Below are positions 49,501 through 61,411 of a DNA stretch of 64,000 nt, in pieces; the stretch's first letter is position 1, and each line of letters begins with the position of its first letter. The position numbers and the translations under genes were made by a program. The stretch is taken from contig NW_025062479.1 in NCBI RefSeq assembly GCF_000002995.4, positions 7,617,721-7,681,720 of the forward strand, in the 5' to 3' direction. The notes under the pieces were generated by a model that saw only the letters and a list, made by a program, of their open reading frames with translations, made no database searches and had not been told where the DNA came from. This DNA is from Brugia malayi. Its lineage: Eukaryota; Nematoda; Chromadorea; Rhabditida; Onchocercidae.

Positions 49501-52500
49501 TGCACCAGTCTAGAAAGCTACTCGGACCAACTGAAACTTGTGAGAAAACTGCGAACAAATACAATTAGATATGGAAAAACACAAATATGTCAAACAGTCA
49601 TAAGCGGGAAAAAAGATATACTTCATTCTAACTGTCGCGTGTATTGCTGTAAACAACTTATAGGCAATTTCAGATCTGTGGAGAATGTTGTCTACAGTTT
49701 TCAGATTATAAGTTTGCTATTTAATATTGGTATCTAGTTGTTTTTTATAAATCTTCATATTCCTCAACTATGCAGAATTTTGATTTAAGACAGCTAAATT
49801 CCATTTACTTATTAGATAAATTTATCGTACTGGAGAATTCTCAGTAAAAATTTCTTAAGAACTTTAGAATTTTTCAACAAAATAGGTTTGAATAATCTTT
49901 ATTCTATTGGTTGGCACTTCCTTCACATGCTTAACTTATTAATTAATCCACGAATAAGTTAACTGAGTCTCAAATTAGTGACAATTAAAAGCGAAAAATA
50001 ACTTCAAACCAAAAACAGTTGAAGTTTCCCATTTTCAATTTCTAAGCATCTCATTAAGAAAGATGAGGTGTCAGTCTATCGTTTCACGTGTTTGGAAAGG
50101 GAACAAATTTATTGTATCAAATGTCATAAGGAAAAATGTTTTGAAATTAGGGTAAGATCATGATTATCGATATTTGAAATCAAATTTGCACCTTAACTGG
50201 TTTGGAACATTCTTTGTAATGTAATCATTTCTGGTCTCTTTCTGTTCAAAAAATTTAAAAAGTGCACAAAAATTTTCATTGAAACTCGGGCAATTGGAAA
50301 ATAAGTAAAATTCTGGACTGTAATGCGGATGAAATGGAATAAAAGGTGGAAATTAAATTTTGATGAAATACATTTTTAAATCGACTTAGAAAATTTTGTT
50401 GCTTCAAGCTATTACATAACTCTATCAAGACAAAGCTTTGTTATCTCAAAAGTTTCACCGTATTACTCTCATAATGCCTCACTCTCATAATTCCTATTTC
50501 AAAGAAGAGGAAAACGAAGGAAAGAACATGCTAGTTTGACTGGATTTTTATAATTTTAATCAAAGTGAAGCAAAAATTACCGGATTTTGGTGTTCCAGAG
50601 AAACTTTTAAAGGAACAATCGGAGGTCCCATTTTTTCTGTATTGGTCGAAGCAACACTGAATACAGAATGTTGAAATTTGTTATATTCTGTATTTTCGGT
50701 TACCGACGGTTGCCAAATTCGATGAGTCATGTTGCCTCCTGTCCTAAAATCATCTATTTTTGTTACAATTGAAGATTGAATTGCATTGATCTTCGCAGAA
50801 ATAAAAAAAAAAAAGGGAAAATTTACCACGGTTTAGGTGTACAGGCAAGTTGATACATAAGAAGAATTAAACTGAAATGTTCGAATAGAACGAGCGCAAA
50901 GGATACCTTTTAGTTGAACTGAACGAAAAATTTTCAAAATTAGGGCAATGCATGTGTAGCTCACTTTGACATTTGCCATGTGTGCAATTTGAAAAATTTC
51001 CTCGAAAATAATGACACACGCTCAAATAAATTCTAACAATTTCTTATCAAAACATGAAACGCGCTGATACTTCCTCTGTTCTACCGTTCTGCCGCAATTA
51101 CTGTTAAAATTATTTTTTATACTTCTTATGAATAGTAAATCAAAATCAAAGATACTCTGCATTATTCTACAAATCAACACAACCTCAAAATCTCGACTTA
51201 ATTTAAAAATGGAAAAAGAAACTAGTTAAATGATCAACATGAAAGTTTTTAGCTCCCTAAATTGGACTGAAAGATCGGTAGTGGTTCAAACGTTGCTTAT
51301 TAACACCTTTAATGAAAAAGATGAATATACAATTATATGATAATAAAAGCTGTTGTCACTATTACTGCCACTGTTTTGACTGATTAATTTGATCACTTAC
51401 CTATGCACAACCAATTCCACTCTGTGTTCTGTTTTCGACAACAATTGTTTTGCTAATTCGATATTTAAATTCTGGTGACCTTCAAGTTCTACTAAAACAT
51501 CACCATTTAATAAACCAGCACGATCAGCTAGTGATCCTCCGATTGTCTGAAGAAAATTTCCATATTACGATATAAATATATTTAACGGAGTTAGAAACTG
51601 TAGATTCAGTGACACTTTTGAAGTGTATATATGTAATTTTCTTAACATACTTTAATTAGTTATCAGCAGCATTGATACAAAAGAATTAGACTACTTAAAT
51701 GTCAAGTAAATTAGCAGTTATCACTTAATCAGCTAGTGACTCTTTGATTATTTGAAGAAAACGGCAGTGCCTTTTAGAAAACCCTATCACTGACAATAAG
51801 TTTTTAAGTTTCTATTTATTTCGTCATAAACATGTTTATCTTTTAAAAATTGGTATGCACCTGAAAGTAGTAGGATAAGTAATGATAAAATTCCGTTATC
51901 AGAAATGGAACAAAAAGTAAAGTTCTGAGTAGCGGAATTGCTGATCAGAAAAAACGATTTCTGGTAAAGGAAAAAAGGACTACTGTTTCTCTTCCTTATC
52001 TCCAATAGCTAGAAAAGATGCAAAGAAAGTCAAATGATCTACAAACATTCTCTATCGCGATGTTTTTTTAAATGAAGCGTTAGGCGTATTTGTGAACAGC
52101 ACTAGTTGCAGAGAGTCAACTCATCATAGCAACATTTTTTTTTTGTAGCACTTAATTCTATGAGTTGGGTTCTGAAAATTAAGGATACGATTAGAATTTC
52201 GTGTGAAAAGTTGGATTCAGAGAAATGGAGAAATTTTTTTAACTAAGAATATGAAAAGGTAAAGGGAAATATTCACAGTCGAAATGTAATTCTAGTCTAA
52301 TTTTTCTTTACGCGGAGGATTGGTACTAATATTTTTGCGAAAATATAATAAAGTCATAATTGACAAGTAACCTATTCAGATCGTTCTTAGGTTGGAAATT
52401 TAGCAAGCACATAATCCTCAGGATTACAGAACTAACTAGTCAGAAAACTATCTTTTCCAATGACACCTCATGTAAATGGCAATGAAGAACGTGTAATATT

Positions 52501-52950
52501 GAGCATCAAATATTTTTCGTTCATTAAATCTACAGTGGAAGAACTGTAAGAATTCGATGAACAAAAAAGACGAATTTTGTGAATTTTCAGAATACAATTA
52601 TATGAAATCGTTTTACCTTTTCTTCGGTAAAAATTTTAATCATTTTGTAACAAATTTTAGCTTTTCAGTTTCTAAACCATGAAGTGCGTCAAATTTACAT
52701 CTTATAGTGAATTGTCGAGTCTTTTCAAAAGTTTGCTCAAAACAATCTGATGCAAGATTGTAATACAAACATAAAAAAATGGAAAGCAATCATCCATAAA
52801 ATTTGAAAACATTAGAAAACAAATTATCTACGTGACAATTTTTGATAATTATACATTGATGATGGTGAGTTCAGGTCCAATATCGAAACCCCACGGCGTA
52901 TTCATTTGGCCCCGCGACATACGCACCGTCACCATTTCTGCCTGAGCCAT
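40590..52950 (-). CDS. alp-1: ALP/Enigma family PDZ-LIM protein, four LIM domains
   Basis: Actin/alpha-actinin-associated scaffold of muscle dense bodies or Z-discs (family knowledge). Fourteen phase-consistent exons: 52950-52855, 51546-51401, 50743-50581, 48676-48519, 48041-47908, 47693-47624, 46319-46140, 45570-45445, 44673-44579, 41898-41769, 41554-41368, 41175-41055, 40944-40829, 40664-40590, about 598 residues. PDZ is at about 5-80 (NTPWGFDIG, GGSLADRAGLLNGDVLVELE). A ZM motif lies near 158-180 (YNSPMPLYSPQTAAEQYLQQ). LIM1 is at about 248-305 (CFICGRNIK, HSDCFQCSTC, YCDVHGHQ). LIM2 starts CCEDCKQEIR (about 425), LIM3 RCAKCNQPIIADCLNALQK, LIM4 KCVSCHYPIEAGDRWVEALG and ends CKLHA. Intron 12 is GC-AG. 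The start ATG lies 39 bp inside an exon that follows a TTTCAG acceptor at 52990, suiting trans-splicing. Shorter ALP-type isoforms are likely but not visible. Confidence 0.94.
42936..44330 (-). pseudogene. Coding-like but frame-broken stretch in ALP/Enigma intron 9
   Basis: On the gene's own strand, long open blocks follow each other in changing frames. 44326-43856 contains CKHHWPPASHKIMRYWQCNH. 43881-43540 contains CRYHLTPCDKLFRNPNYPGH. About 43475-43220 is Ser/Thr/Lys-rich (SSNGTESSNHTSQCDKIGNI). 43042-42936 (TITESIARYQLELCDPEKEL, ending at a good GTATGT donor) looks like a proper exon. One break is at an eight-base A/T run near 43870; others follow stops. No family is recognised. It sits between the exons for LIM1 and LIM2, where fly Zasp52 and relatives carry long alternatively spliced linker exons. 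It could be a decayed or misassembled linker exon, or a dead intronic gene. Confidence 0.45.
47220..47330. repeat. 44-bp tandem repeat with inverted partner
   Basis: CACTTTTCAGAATACGACCT and the following CACTGGAGGAAAAATGA occur at 47251 and again at 47295. TGAGGTTGTATTCT at about 47221 is the reverse complement, with one mismatch, of AGAATACGACCTCA inside each unit, so a stem can form with either. It lies in an ALP/Enigma intron. Confidence 0.88.
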
Positions 52951-55900
52951 TGTTGTATCCTCTAAAGCAAATTCAACCACCGAACTATTCTGAAAGTCTT
53001 TCAGATAATTTTGGAAAAAATCTACCGACCACAAAATTTCGAATAATTTCTACGTCAAAGTAGTAATAACAACGCATTCTGAATAATAAGCTGTAGTAAG
53101 CTATTCAAAGCATTGTCCACTTCTTATTTTTACGAACAGCAATCTATCGAAATTATAAAGTATTCAATAGCCATTTGCATAAAGAATTTCAACAACTTCC
53201 TCAACCATATTCAAAGTCGTCAACCGCAAACAAATCTTGATAATGACAGTGATATTAAAAACACCTTGGCAAATATTCCCATTTCTTAGCACAGTATTTT
53301 CTTGCAAAATACTTGCAAGTGCACGTACGGAATTTCAAAATAGAAAGCTTGCTTTCAACGAGGATCCTAGAAATGTTCAATGAAGAATTCAGAAATTCGA
53401 TCAAAAACCAGGACTTTTAGACCGGTGTTGAACATGTAACATTTCGGAAAAAAATTTACATTCACAATCAAATACTATATATTAATAAATCTGATGTATG
53501 TACTGATTTGTAGCTGTATATGAGCGAGTGTGGTGAAGAAAATTAAGAGATATCCTAAGTACCTAAGTAGTTGAATTCAAATTTAAGTGAGGTTTTGTAA
53601 CTAGAAAATTAGGGAAAAAACGTAATCTAAACATTTCCGCAAGATTGTATTTCAATAAAATTAGAAGTGGAAAATATAACATCTTCGAAACTTTGACTAT
53701 TTCATTTTTAAGTTTGGTTGCATCATCACTACTTAATCATTTATCAAGTGGGACGAGATGGAGGTTATCATACCATGCTTATCAACTGACTTCGAATAAA
53801 CCTACATTTCTAAATGGCCAGGGAAGGGAACGAAAGGACAAACACTCATGCTGTGGACGACATCTAGTTTGAAGTGACTGAGTACGGGTGGAAACAACAC
53901 CCCAATGCTTTTAGCATGATTTCTGAATGTAAGTGCTTTACGTTGTTCTTATTGTATTCACACTCCCTCCTCATATGTGTGTGTGTGTTGCAAGTGGATG
54001 TGAGTGGGTGGATGAGTGTGTGTTGGTCTATGGGTGGTGGTGATGGAAATCACAAAATGAAAGCTAAATAACCATCGCAACAGACAGTGTTATTATGTTG
54101 CCAATTCAGACGATATTTTACAAACGAAGTAGTACACAATAGACAACTTAATTGATCCTATAATTATCGTTAGATACTCAGTTTGAATCATTAGTTTTTT
54201 TTTTTTTTAAGGTTCAAAAAGTGATATTTTGAGAATTGGAAATTATTTATTAATAATACTTTCAGGCAATAATTTCTGAAACATAAGCATGAGAAATGAA
54301 AGAAATTTGAAGAAAAGAATAGTTTTTGCATAGTATAAAATAGCATGAATGAAACGCTTGAAGAAGCATTTAATAGCATAAGTAGCACCTTACGATGTTC
54401 GTCTTCACATTTCACAGTAAACTATCATTTCATTCATCGTATTCCTATAATTTGCCCCATGCTTATAAATTCATATAGTATTTAAGGGTAGTATCAACAA
54501 ATGCTCCCTAAAACTGGATACAAATAAGATGATAATTTGGAACTGATATTTTCATGTTAGGAAAGTAAGGAAATTGCGTAACCTAAATAATTTAGAACTT
54601 GATTAGCTAGTTTACGATTTACTGAGGCATTTCGACACTGATGTTCGCACACACCACTACAAACAAATGTTGCTAATTTAAATAACGATCTAATTAAGAC
54701 AAAGTAGCAGCACAGCACATATTATGCTTGTATAATAATTTAGGAAAATTTATTGTTTTTGGATTAGTAGTAAAACTGTTCTGGTCAGCAAGCCAGTGAT
54801 GTCGAAAAATATTGGCAGTAATATTCAAACAGATGTTGCAGTTACAGCTATCAAATATATATATGAACGGATTAATTTAAATTATTTGAGTTTACAATGA
54901 ATAACTTAATAACAAATAGCCCAGCGTTATCAAATAGATAATACATGGAAAGATTCATTCGCCTTCGCAAATATTACAGATATTACATTGGTAAAGAGAT
55001 AAACTGTTTTCATATTCGACCAACATAGTAGACTTAAACAAATGCGCTCTAAAGCCATCCTACAAAAATTTTGCAGCTTTTAATGTGTTTGAGTCATTAT
55101 CACTATAAATGAAGCAAAACTGCACTTGCCGACATATTTATCAGCAAATTACTACTCTACCAACACTTTACAACATTTATACTGATTATGTAACTAATTG
55201 CATAAAATTTTACGGCAACGTGATAATATGCCACATAGAAGATACTTTATGATATAACTCTATTTAGATAACTTACTACAAAATTTTAATTGCTTATTTT
55301 CAGATGAAATGAATTCACATTCCGTTTAAAGTTTTCTACAGTGAAAGGCTATGGATGAGTGTGTGTGAGGTAGGAAAGGACATAAAAGTGGGTGGTTGCG
55401 ATACAATGCATATGTGATACATGGAAGGAAGGAGTGAGGAAGCTCAGAAGACAGTATCGACGATCAATATAGTTATTAAAAAGTTTATCCAGTCAGCAAT
55501 AGACTCTTTGTTGGAACTATGCTTTGCTTAAGCATTTCACTAAGATAGCCCAATGATTTTTCCTACAAAGCTAAGACGAAGATATTATGTTGTAAAATTT
55601 GAAAATAATGAATGATGGGATTATTTAAGCATTATAAGCATTTAAAATTTGCATTGTTAAAATGAATTGTCAAGCACCAAATTATTATTAAGCTCTATTA
55701 TTAAAGCTCACAGGTGAATGACATTTTGAACTTCGAGATCTACAAAATTACTTCAAATTGTTCAAAAAAAAAGTCAAACTTAAATTTCGGAAGCAATAGA
55801 CTTTGTGATAACACAACAATTTCTACATCTTTAAAACTATTAATTTTATCAACAATAAACTGACAAATTAAGCATAGTATGCATTGTATTTTCATTCAAA

Positions 55901-58900
55901 ATTTTCCAGACCGATTTATTCCTAGTAATTTCCAATAAGTGCCGCTTTTTCGGTTTGGTAAATAGCAACACAGAAATAATGATTGATCAAGCTGAACAAA
56001 ACTCGAAATGTGTATGAAACTTAATTTTATTTGTGATGAAGCAAATTGGCATTGACTACTGTTTATTGTTTTGAAAGACTTTTTCTAAGCATTGAAGACA
56101 GTTTTTTTGATCAATCAGACTGCAACATTCGTGCGGGAATTTATACGTACACATTACTCAGCTAATCTGATTTGTACTGGCTGGAGGATTGTCGATTCTA
56201 TCATATTTAAGAAATCATGTATCATGTTAGAACAGTGGTATATCGGGAATCAGATTTATTATAAGTGTACTTCCCTTTAGATATTTGTGATATGTAGTGA
56301 ATACAAATGATGTGACAAAATGAGGAGTCTGCAGAAGGTTAAGGTTACAAATATGACGCATTGTTTGAAAAATTACAGATACATTAGTGGCATTTCAAAT
56401 GGTTGTTATGTACACAGAGAAAAGAAGGTTACTGGGATTAAGATGAACAAATACATCAAAGGATTGAAAAGTTGTTAAAATGCCGAAACTTAATAGCTGA
56501 AATATTAGATTAGCTTCGTTTGAAGGGTAACAAAATGAAGAGTTTGTACAGAGTTAAATAGCTTCGTTCGATAGAATTGTGTTTTAAGAAATGAGCTTTC
56601 GCAGCTGTTCCTCCATCTATTCCAACAACTGCATCACTACAACTAAGTGCTTATAAGTCAAAAACTAGCTTTCGACCTCTCTTCTTTTTCTGCTTCTAAT
56701 CTACATCATTTTGCACTAAAAGACTTCAGTGTATACAAAGCCTGAATTTTTGAGTGCTCCCCAAAAATGTATACGTAGCTTAAAAGAACTTTTATTTTCA
56801 GACTACTTTATTTTATTCTGTTCTGAATACTTTGTAACTGCATCTGATTAAATGATTTCGAGGATTGTAACACGCTATCCATCAACCTATTAGTTCTTGA
56901 AATTCATTCGCTGCAATAATTTTAAGTATCCGCGAAGTTTAGTTAACTTTTATTTAAAATACAGAAGTAATACTTGAGAAATTTTTATTCAATATTGCTA
57001 CACCTATCATCCATGGAGATCATTACCTCACGACTAAAAATCTCGGTTTATTTCTACCGATTCCACGAAGCACATGTTGGAGTGGCCACAAAACTACTGA
57101 TGATTAACAATTTTTATAAATTAGTGTGGTAGGAATTAGAGAAGTCTGCGTCATCTAAAGTAATGTCGAAAATCAGTCACTGAAATAAATACTATTAAAA
57201 AAAAGAGAACTATTCCATTGGAAAAAAAAAATATATTATTTTCATTTTTAATATCGTTAGGTAACTTATTGTTATTAACATCCGAGAACATTAGTATAAA
57301 AATCGAAGAATGTGAAATTTTCTTCTCTTTACTCTTTCTATTGAACTTTTATTTCAGAATCAAAAGCATGATTCTGATATTTCTTTTATTTGAAAAAAAA
57401 GTTGTAAATGTTGGTTGATTTCATTTAGCATAAAGTTCCCTTCTATTCATGAATCTTTTGTACAGTACAAAGCATAACTGAATCCTTCCGTAATCTTTAA
57501 GAGGTCCTTCAATAAAAGACTATTTCGTCATCCAAGAGACATTATTTAAATCCTCAGAACAATTTCCAATTAGATGTTATCACTTAAGTGAAACAAATCA
57601 GATCAAACAGTAATTTGGTAATTTGGATGAAAAGAGGAGGAGTGGTAATCCATGAGAGAATGAAATAATGATCAACATTAGTAACATTATTACAATTGTT
57701 TTAGAAAAATCTGGACGAAAAGTATTGATTTCTATCAGAGTAGTAATCTATACAATTCTGATTGACCAATTCAATCATGCCTCTTAGTATTTGCTATTTT
57801 TAACCAAAAATTTTAGAACTGTATTAAATCTTGCAAATTACACCTTCCCAGCCGTAAAAAGTGAATGAAATATGAAACGTTAACCACTCGTCGAAAAAAG
57901 TGTTTAGTGTTCATAAAATTTAATTTTTTTATTACCAAGATCTAAAAAAAAATCCGAGGTCTGCCGAGGAATAAATCAGCTAGAAGTTGCGAAAGTTCAA
58001 AAGCACACTTCAATTACTAATTACAAAATTTACAACTAAATAATTATTAAAAAATTGTGAAAAAGATAAAAGGAGCTGGCTATTATTCCCAGATAGATTA
58101 TGTAAGAAATAAAAAATCGATTCATCGATTATTTGATAGATGACTTAGCTGATTTGATAATTTTGAAAATTCACATTAAAAATCCATGAAGTTTTTTGAA
58201 TTTTTGAATTCAAAAAACTTCATGGATTTGGCAGATTAGTACCACTCAAACATTCTTTTACGTGTTTGCCCTCCTAAACTTGTCTAGTCTCTCCTGTGCT
58301 TGAAATTTCCGAATAACATAGAAAATTTTAATCCACGACTCCAGAATCAGCAAATCATTTTTTCAACAGTCTAGAATAATAGCAAAAATGCACAAGAAGT
58401 AAGATTTAGAAAAAGACTGAGTAGACATATTTTGGAATTGTGAGTTGATTAAGAAAGAATGAGAGAGGTCATTAAGGAAACATTTGTTTTCATCAAGACA
58501 AAACTATCTTTCAAGACATAAAACTATGTCTTGGGTGATGTTTATTTAACACTTTCATACTGGCATACGCACTAATGGGGAAACTTATCAGTTTATTACA
58601 TGAAGTTGTTATATGGTTGACTTACTGGATCAAGAAAAATTTGTGTGAGAAATTTGCGACTAAGAAAAATGATGTTGAATGACCTGAAGTTGTGTACTGC
58701 GGAGCAAGGCTTTAACATGTATGTCAACTATGTAAACAAAGTCAAGAAATTTTTTTTAAGCGCGCAAATTATTGAATTCCACCCGCTAACTTTCATTTAA
58801 TTGGTTTAAATGAAGTTGGATTTTAAAGTTTTTTGGGACTGTTGCTGTAAAAGAATATCGTTTTATCTACTTCTCAGTCATAATTATCTGACAATGATTG

Positions 58901-61361
58901 GAAATCATTAGGATCGACTATAAAGCTCCGTAGGAGTTGGAGAGATCCTATATGATGTGCATTAATTGCTGCTAATAAATTCACATTCTGGGATAAATTT
59001 CTATAAGTTTGCATACTTTTTCATTTAAAAGAAAACAAAAAACACCTCTTATCAACTTTAACTTTCTTTGAAGCCAGTATTAGTCACAACAAAGTCTTTT
59101 AATGTTACCCACTGAATTCAGATTTTTTGACGTCACTCATCATTAAAATTAGCTAAGCATTGATTATAAGTAGTAGCTCTATTTTATTTCGGATTGAATA
59201 CCATTGTGTGAATTAGCTGAAGCCTTACTCAGGATGATTTGGTGAAACAGATTTTTCGTTACACGGAGAAAGCAAGTTTTGAGACATTAAAAATTGAAGT
59301 GACGAAATTCAAAAGAAAGTTTAATTTCTCTCCGTTAATTTTAAGTAGCTAATTGAAGAAATATAATGTCATTCCTTTTCCTCCCCTTTTCCCTGCAATC
59401 ATTCATTGCAATTCCCGTGTTTGATTTCCCTTCGAAACGAATTGAACTGTTTATTGTAAGTGATAGAATTGAATCATCATAAAAATCATATGTGTTCCCG
59501 AATGCCATCTCTTCAAATGAATGATTAATGTCTCGCTTAATTTTGCAAATCTGATAAGTCCCTTTCTCAATCCATTTTCCAGTTCAGGAAATATTACTTT
59601 TCGACATAGCTTTTTAAGTCCATTGAAGATTAGCTGATGAAAGCTTGTGCTGTTATGAAGCGACCGTTCGTGTAGCTCGTGCGAAAATGTCTAGTTCGAA
59701 GTAGTGGATCTATTAAAGGAAAATTTGTTTGTAACGACCTTCGGGATTTTATTTATAGTTATTAAGGAACAGAATATCTCGTGCCCGCCACATCATGTTT
59801 CCCGAATTTGAATCAGTATTCAAGCATACTCAAGCAATAATGGACACTTTTATGCTGCGATACAGATATAAGTAATGTGACTTTTACATTACTGACATAC
59901 CTATATGTGTACCACAGTATGGATAATTAAGTCGGAAATACAGATTCATTGCAATGTTTCGACTGATTCATTGTTTAAAAGCACGCAATGAAAAAGTTTT
60001 CCAAACAAATCCCACATTTCTATTTGCTTTTTGACAAAATCAACTCTTATGTTACCAATTTCACACCTACGTTATTTTGTCTAAAAGATTTTAATGGAAT
60101 TAGATGACTGTTCAATGGCAGGATGACACCCGTGTCACAGTAATAAGCTATGCTCAAGCCGGGTAGAAATCAGCTTAAGGCTACCCGAACTTCACAGAAA
60201 TCATTAAAGCAAAATCCCTACCAGAACTCCACACATAATATTTCGCGATGAAGGGCGACCTTGAATGCTGAAGAAATGATATGAATGAAAGGAATGATCG
60301 CTGAAACCTTCTCATATAATATTCCGAGAAGCTGCGAAAATGGTCAATGAGAAACTTCTAGAACTCGTAGATAAAATGAGTAGTCATTTGTTGGCAGTGT
60401 TTAGACCCAACTTTGCTCAGACTGATTATCAATTTCTCAACAAGAATAAATGAGACACTAATGTATAATATTTTGTCGAGCTTGTATTGTCACCCAAATA
60501 ATTTGCTTTGCTGGGCAATTTTGACGGCTACCAATATACGGATGTTTTATTTGCACTCACTGTATCATTCACTCATAATTACAAGCCTTTCAGAATGATT
60601 AATAGTGACATCTGTAACTACTATGGAAAAGAAAACTCCAGAAGAAATGCTTTCAACTTAATTGTTGTATAAGCCAGATACTAATGTGTATTATTAGTAC
60701 AGTAACAGTGTGTGAAGAATGATATAGCATGTTCAAAATAGATCAATGTGAGAATCAATGGCTGTCTTTAAAAAGAAATTTTAGATTTCTAATTTCATTT
60801 GCCTTCATCGATTTCATGGCTTCTTCTCTCAACTCATTACTCATTTATTCCCTCCCCACGTCTCTACTGAAGTGCTTCAATTTTAATGTGCTTTGGATAA
60901 ATGGATGTGAAAATTAAACAAACATTTGAGGTAGTCTTTAAAAATAATTCTCGACCAACATTTCCAGTGTCGTACAATTTGTCACAACGAGAAAGTTAAC
61001 GACGAATGACCGGCGTGAGGGAGGAAATAATGATAAAACCCATAAAATGAAGAGTAAAAAAAAATGTGATTCGTTGAAAGGGACAGCTGTTTTCACACAG
61101 GCTAAAAGGCAAGTTAGGAGGATGGGAGTGCGGGCTTTGTTCTCTGTGTTTTGGGTGGACGCTGCGGGGATCTGCAGGATAGGTGATATTGGTGGGTGAA
61201 TGCTTGGGATATTAGTGAGACATAACATTTCATTTTATTGCTTTTATACAGCGGCTTATTGAGCGCTTTGTTATATAGCTGTCATATTTTATCCAAATAG
61301 TTTATTGAGTGGGTGTAATAAAGTAACCTAAAGATAACTGTATGTCTTATCCGTAAATTTG
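52951..61361. other. Long gene-free interval (about 8.4 kb)
   Basis: No exon with recognisable protein similarity or paired splice sites on either strand. It holds GT-rich sequence at 53973-54045 (TGTGTGTGTG, GGATGTGAGTGGGTGG), a TATATATA run near 54858, and a 23-bp-arm hairpin at 58180-58229. Its left end should carry the ALP/Enigma promoter and its right end that of the isocitrate dehydrogenase gene; these are transcribed away from each other, so distal muscle enhancers could be here. That is inference. Confidence 0.5.
58180..58229. repeat. Perfect hairpin, 23-bp arms, 4-base loop
   Basis: The left arm AAATCCATGAAGTTTTTTGAATT is followed by TTTG and its exact reverse complement. No T-run terminator or coding context. 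It could be a tiny inverted duplication or a small foldback element. Confidence 0.95.
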
Positions 61362-61363
61362 CA
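61362..61363 (+). promoter_or_regulatory. Candidate spliced-leader acceptor for IDH3G
   Basis: GTAAATTTGCAG ends near 61363, about 48 bp before the ATG, with no upstream coding exon found. It is a possible trans-splice site or the end of a 5' UTR intron. Confidence 0.4.
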
Positions 61364-61411
61364 GAATTTTTTAGAGAAGTAAAGGACTTATATTTCCTTA
61401 CCGTATCTCTG

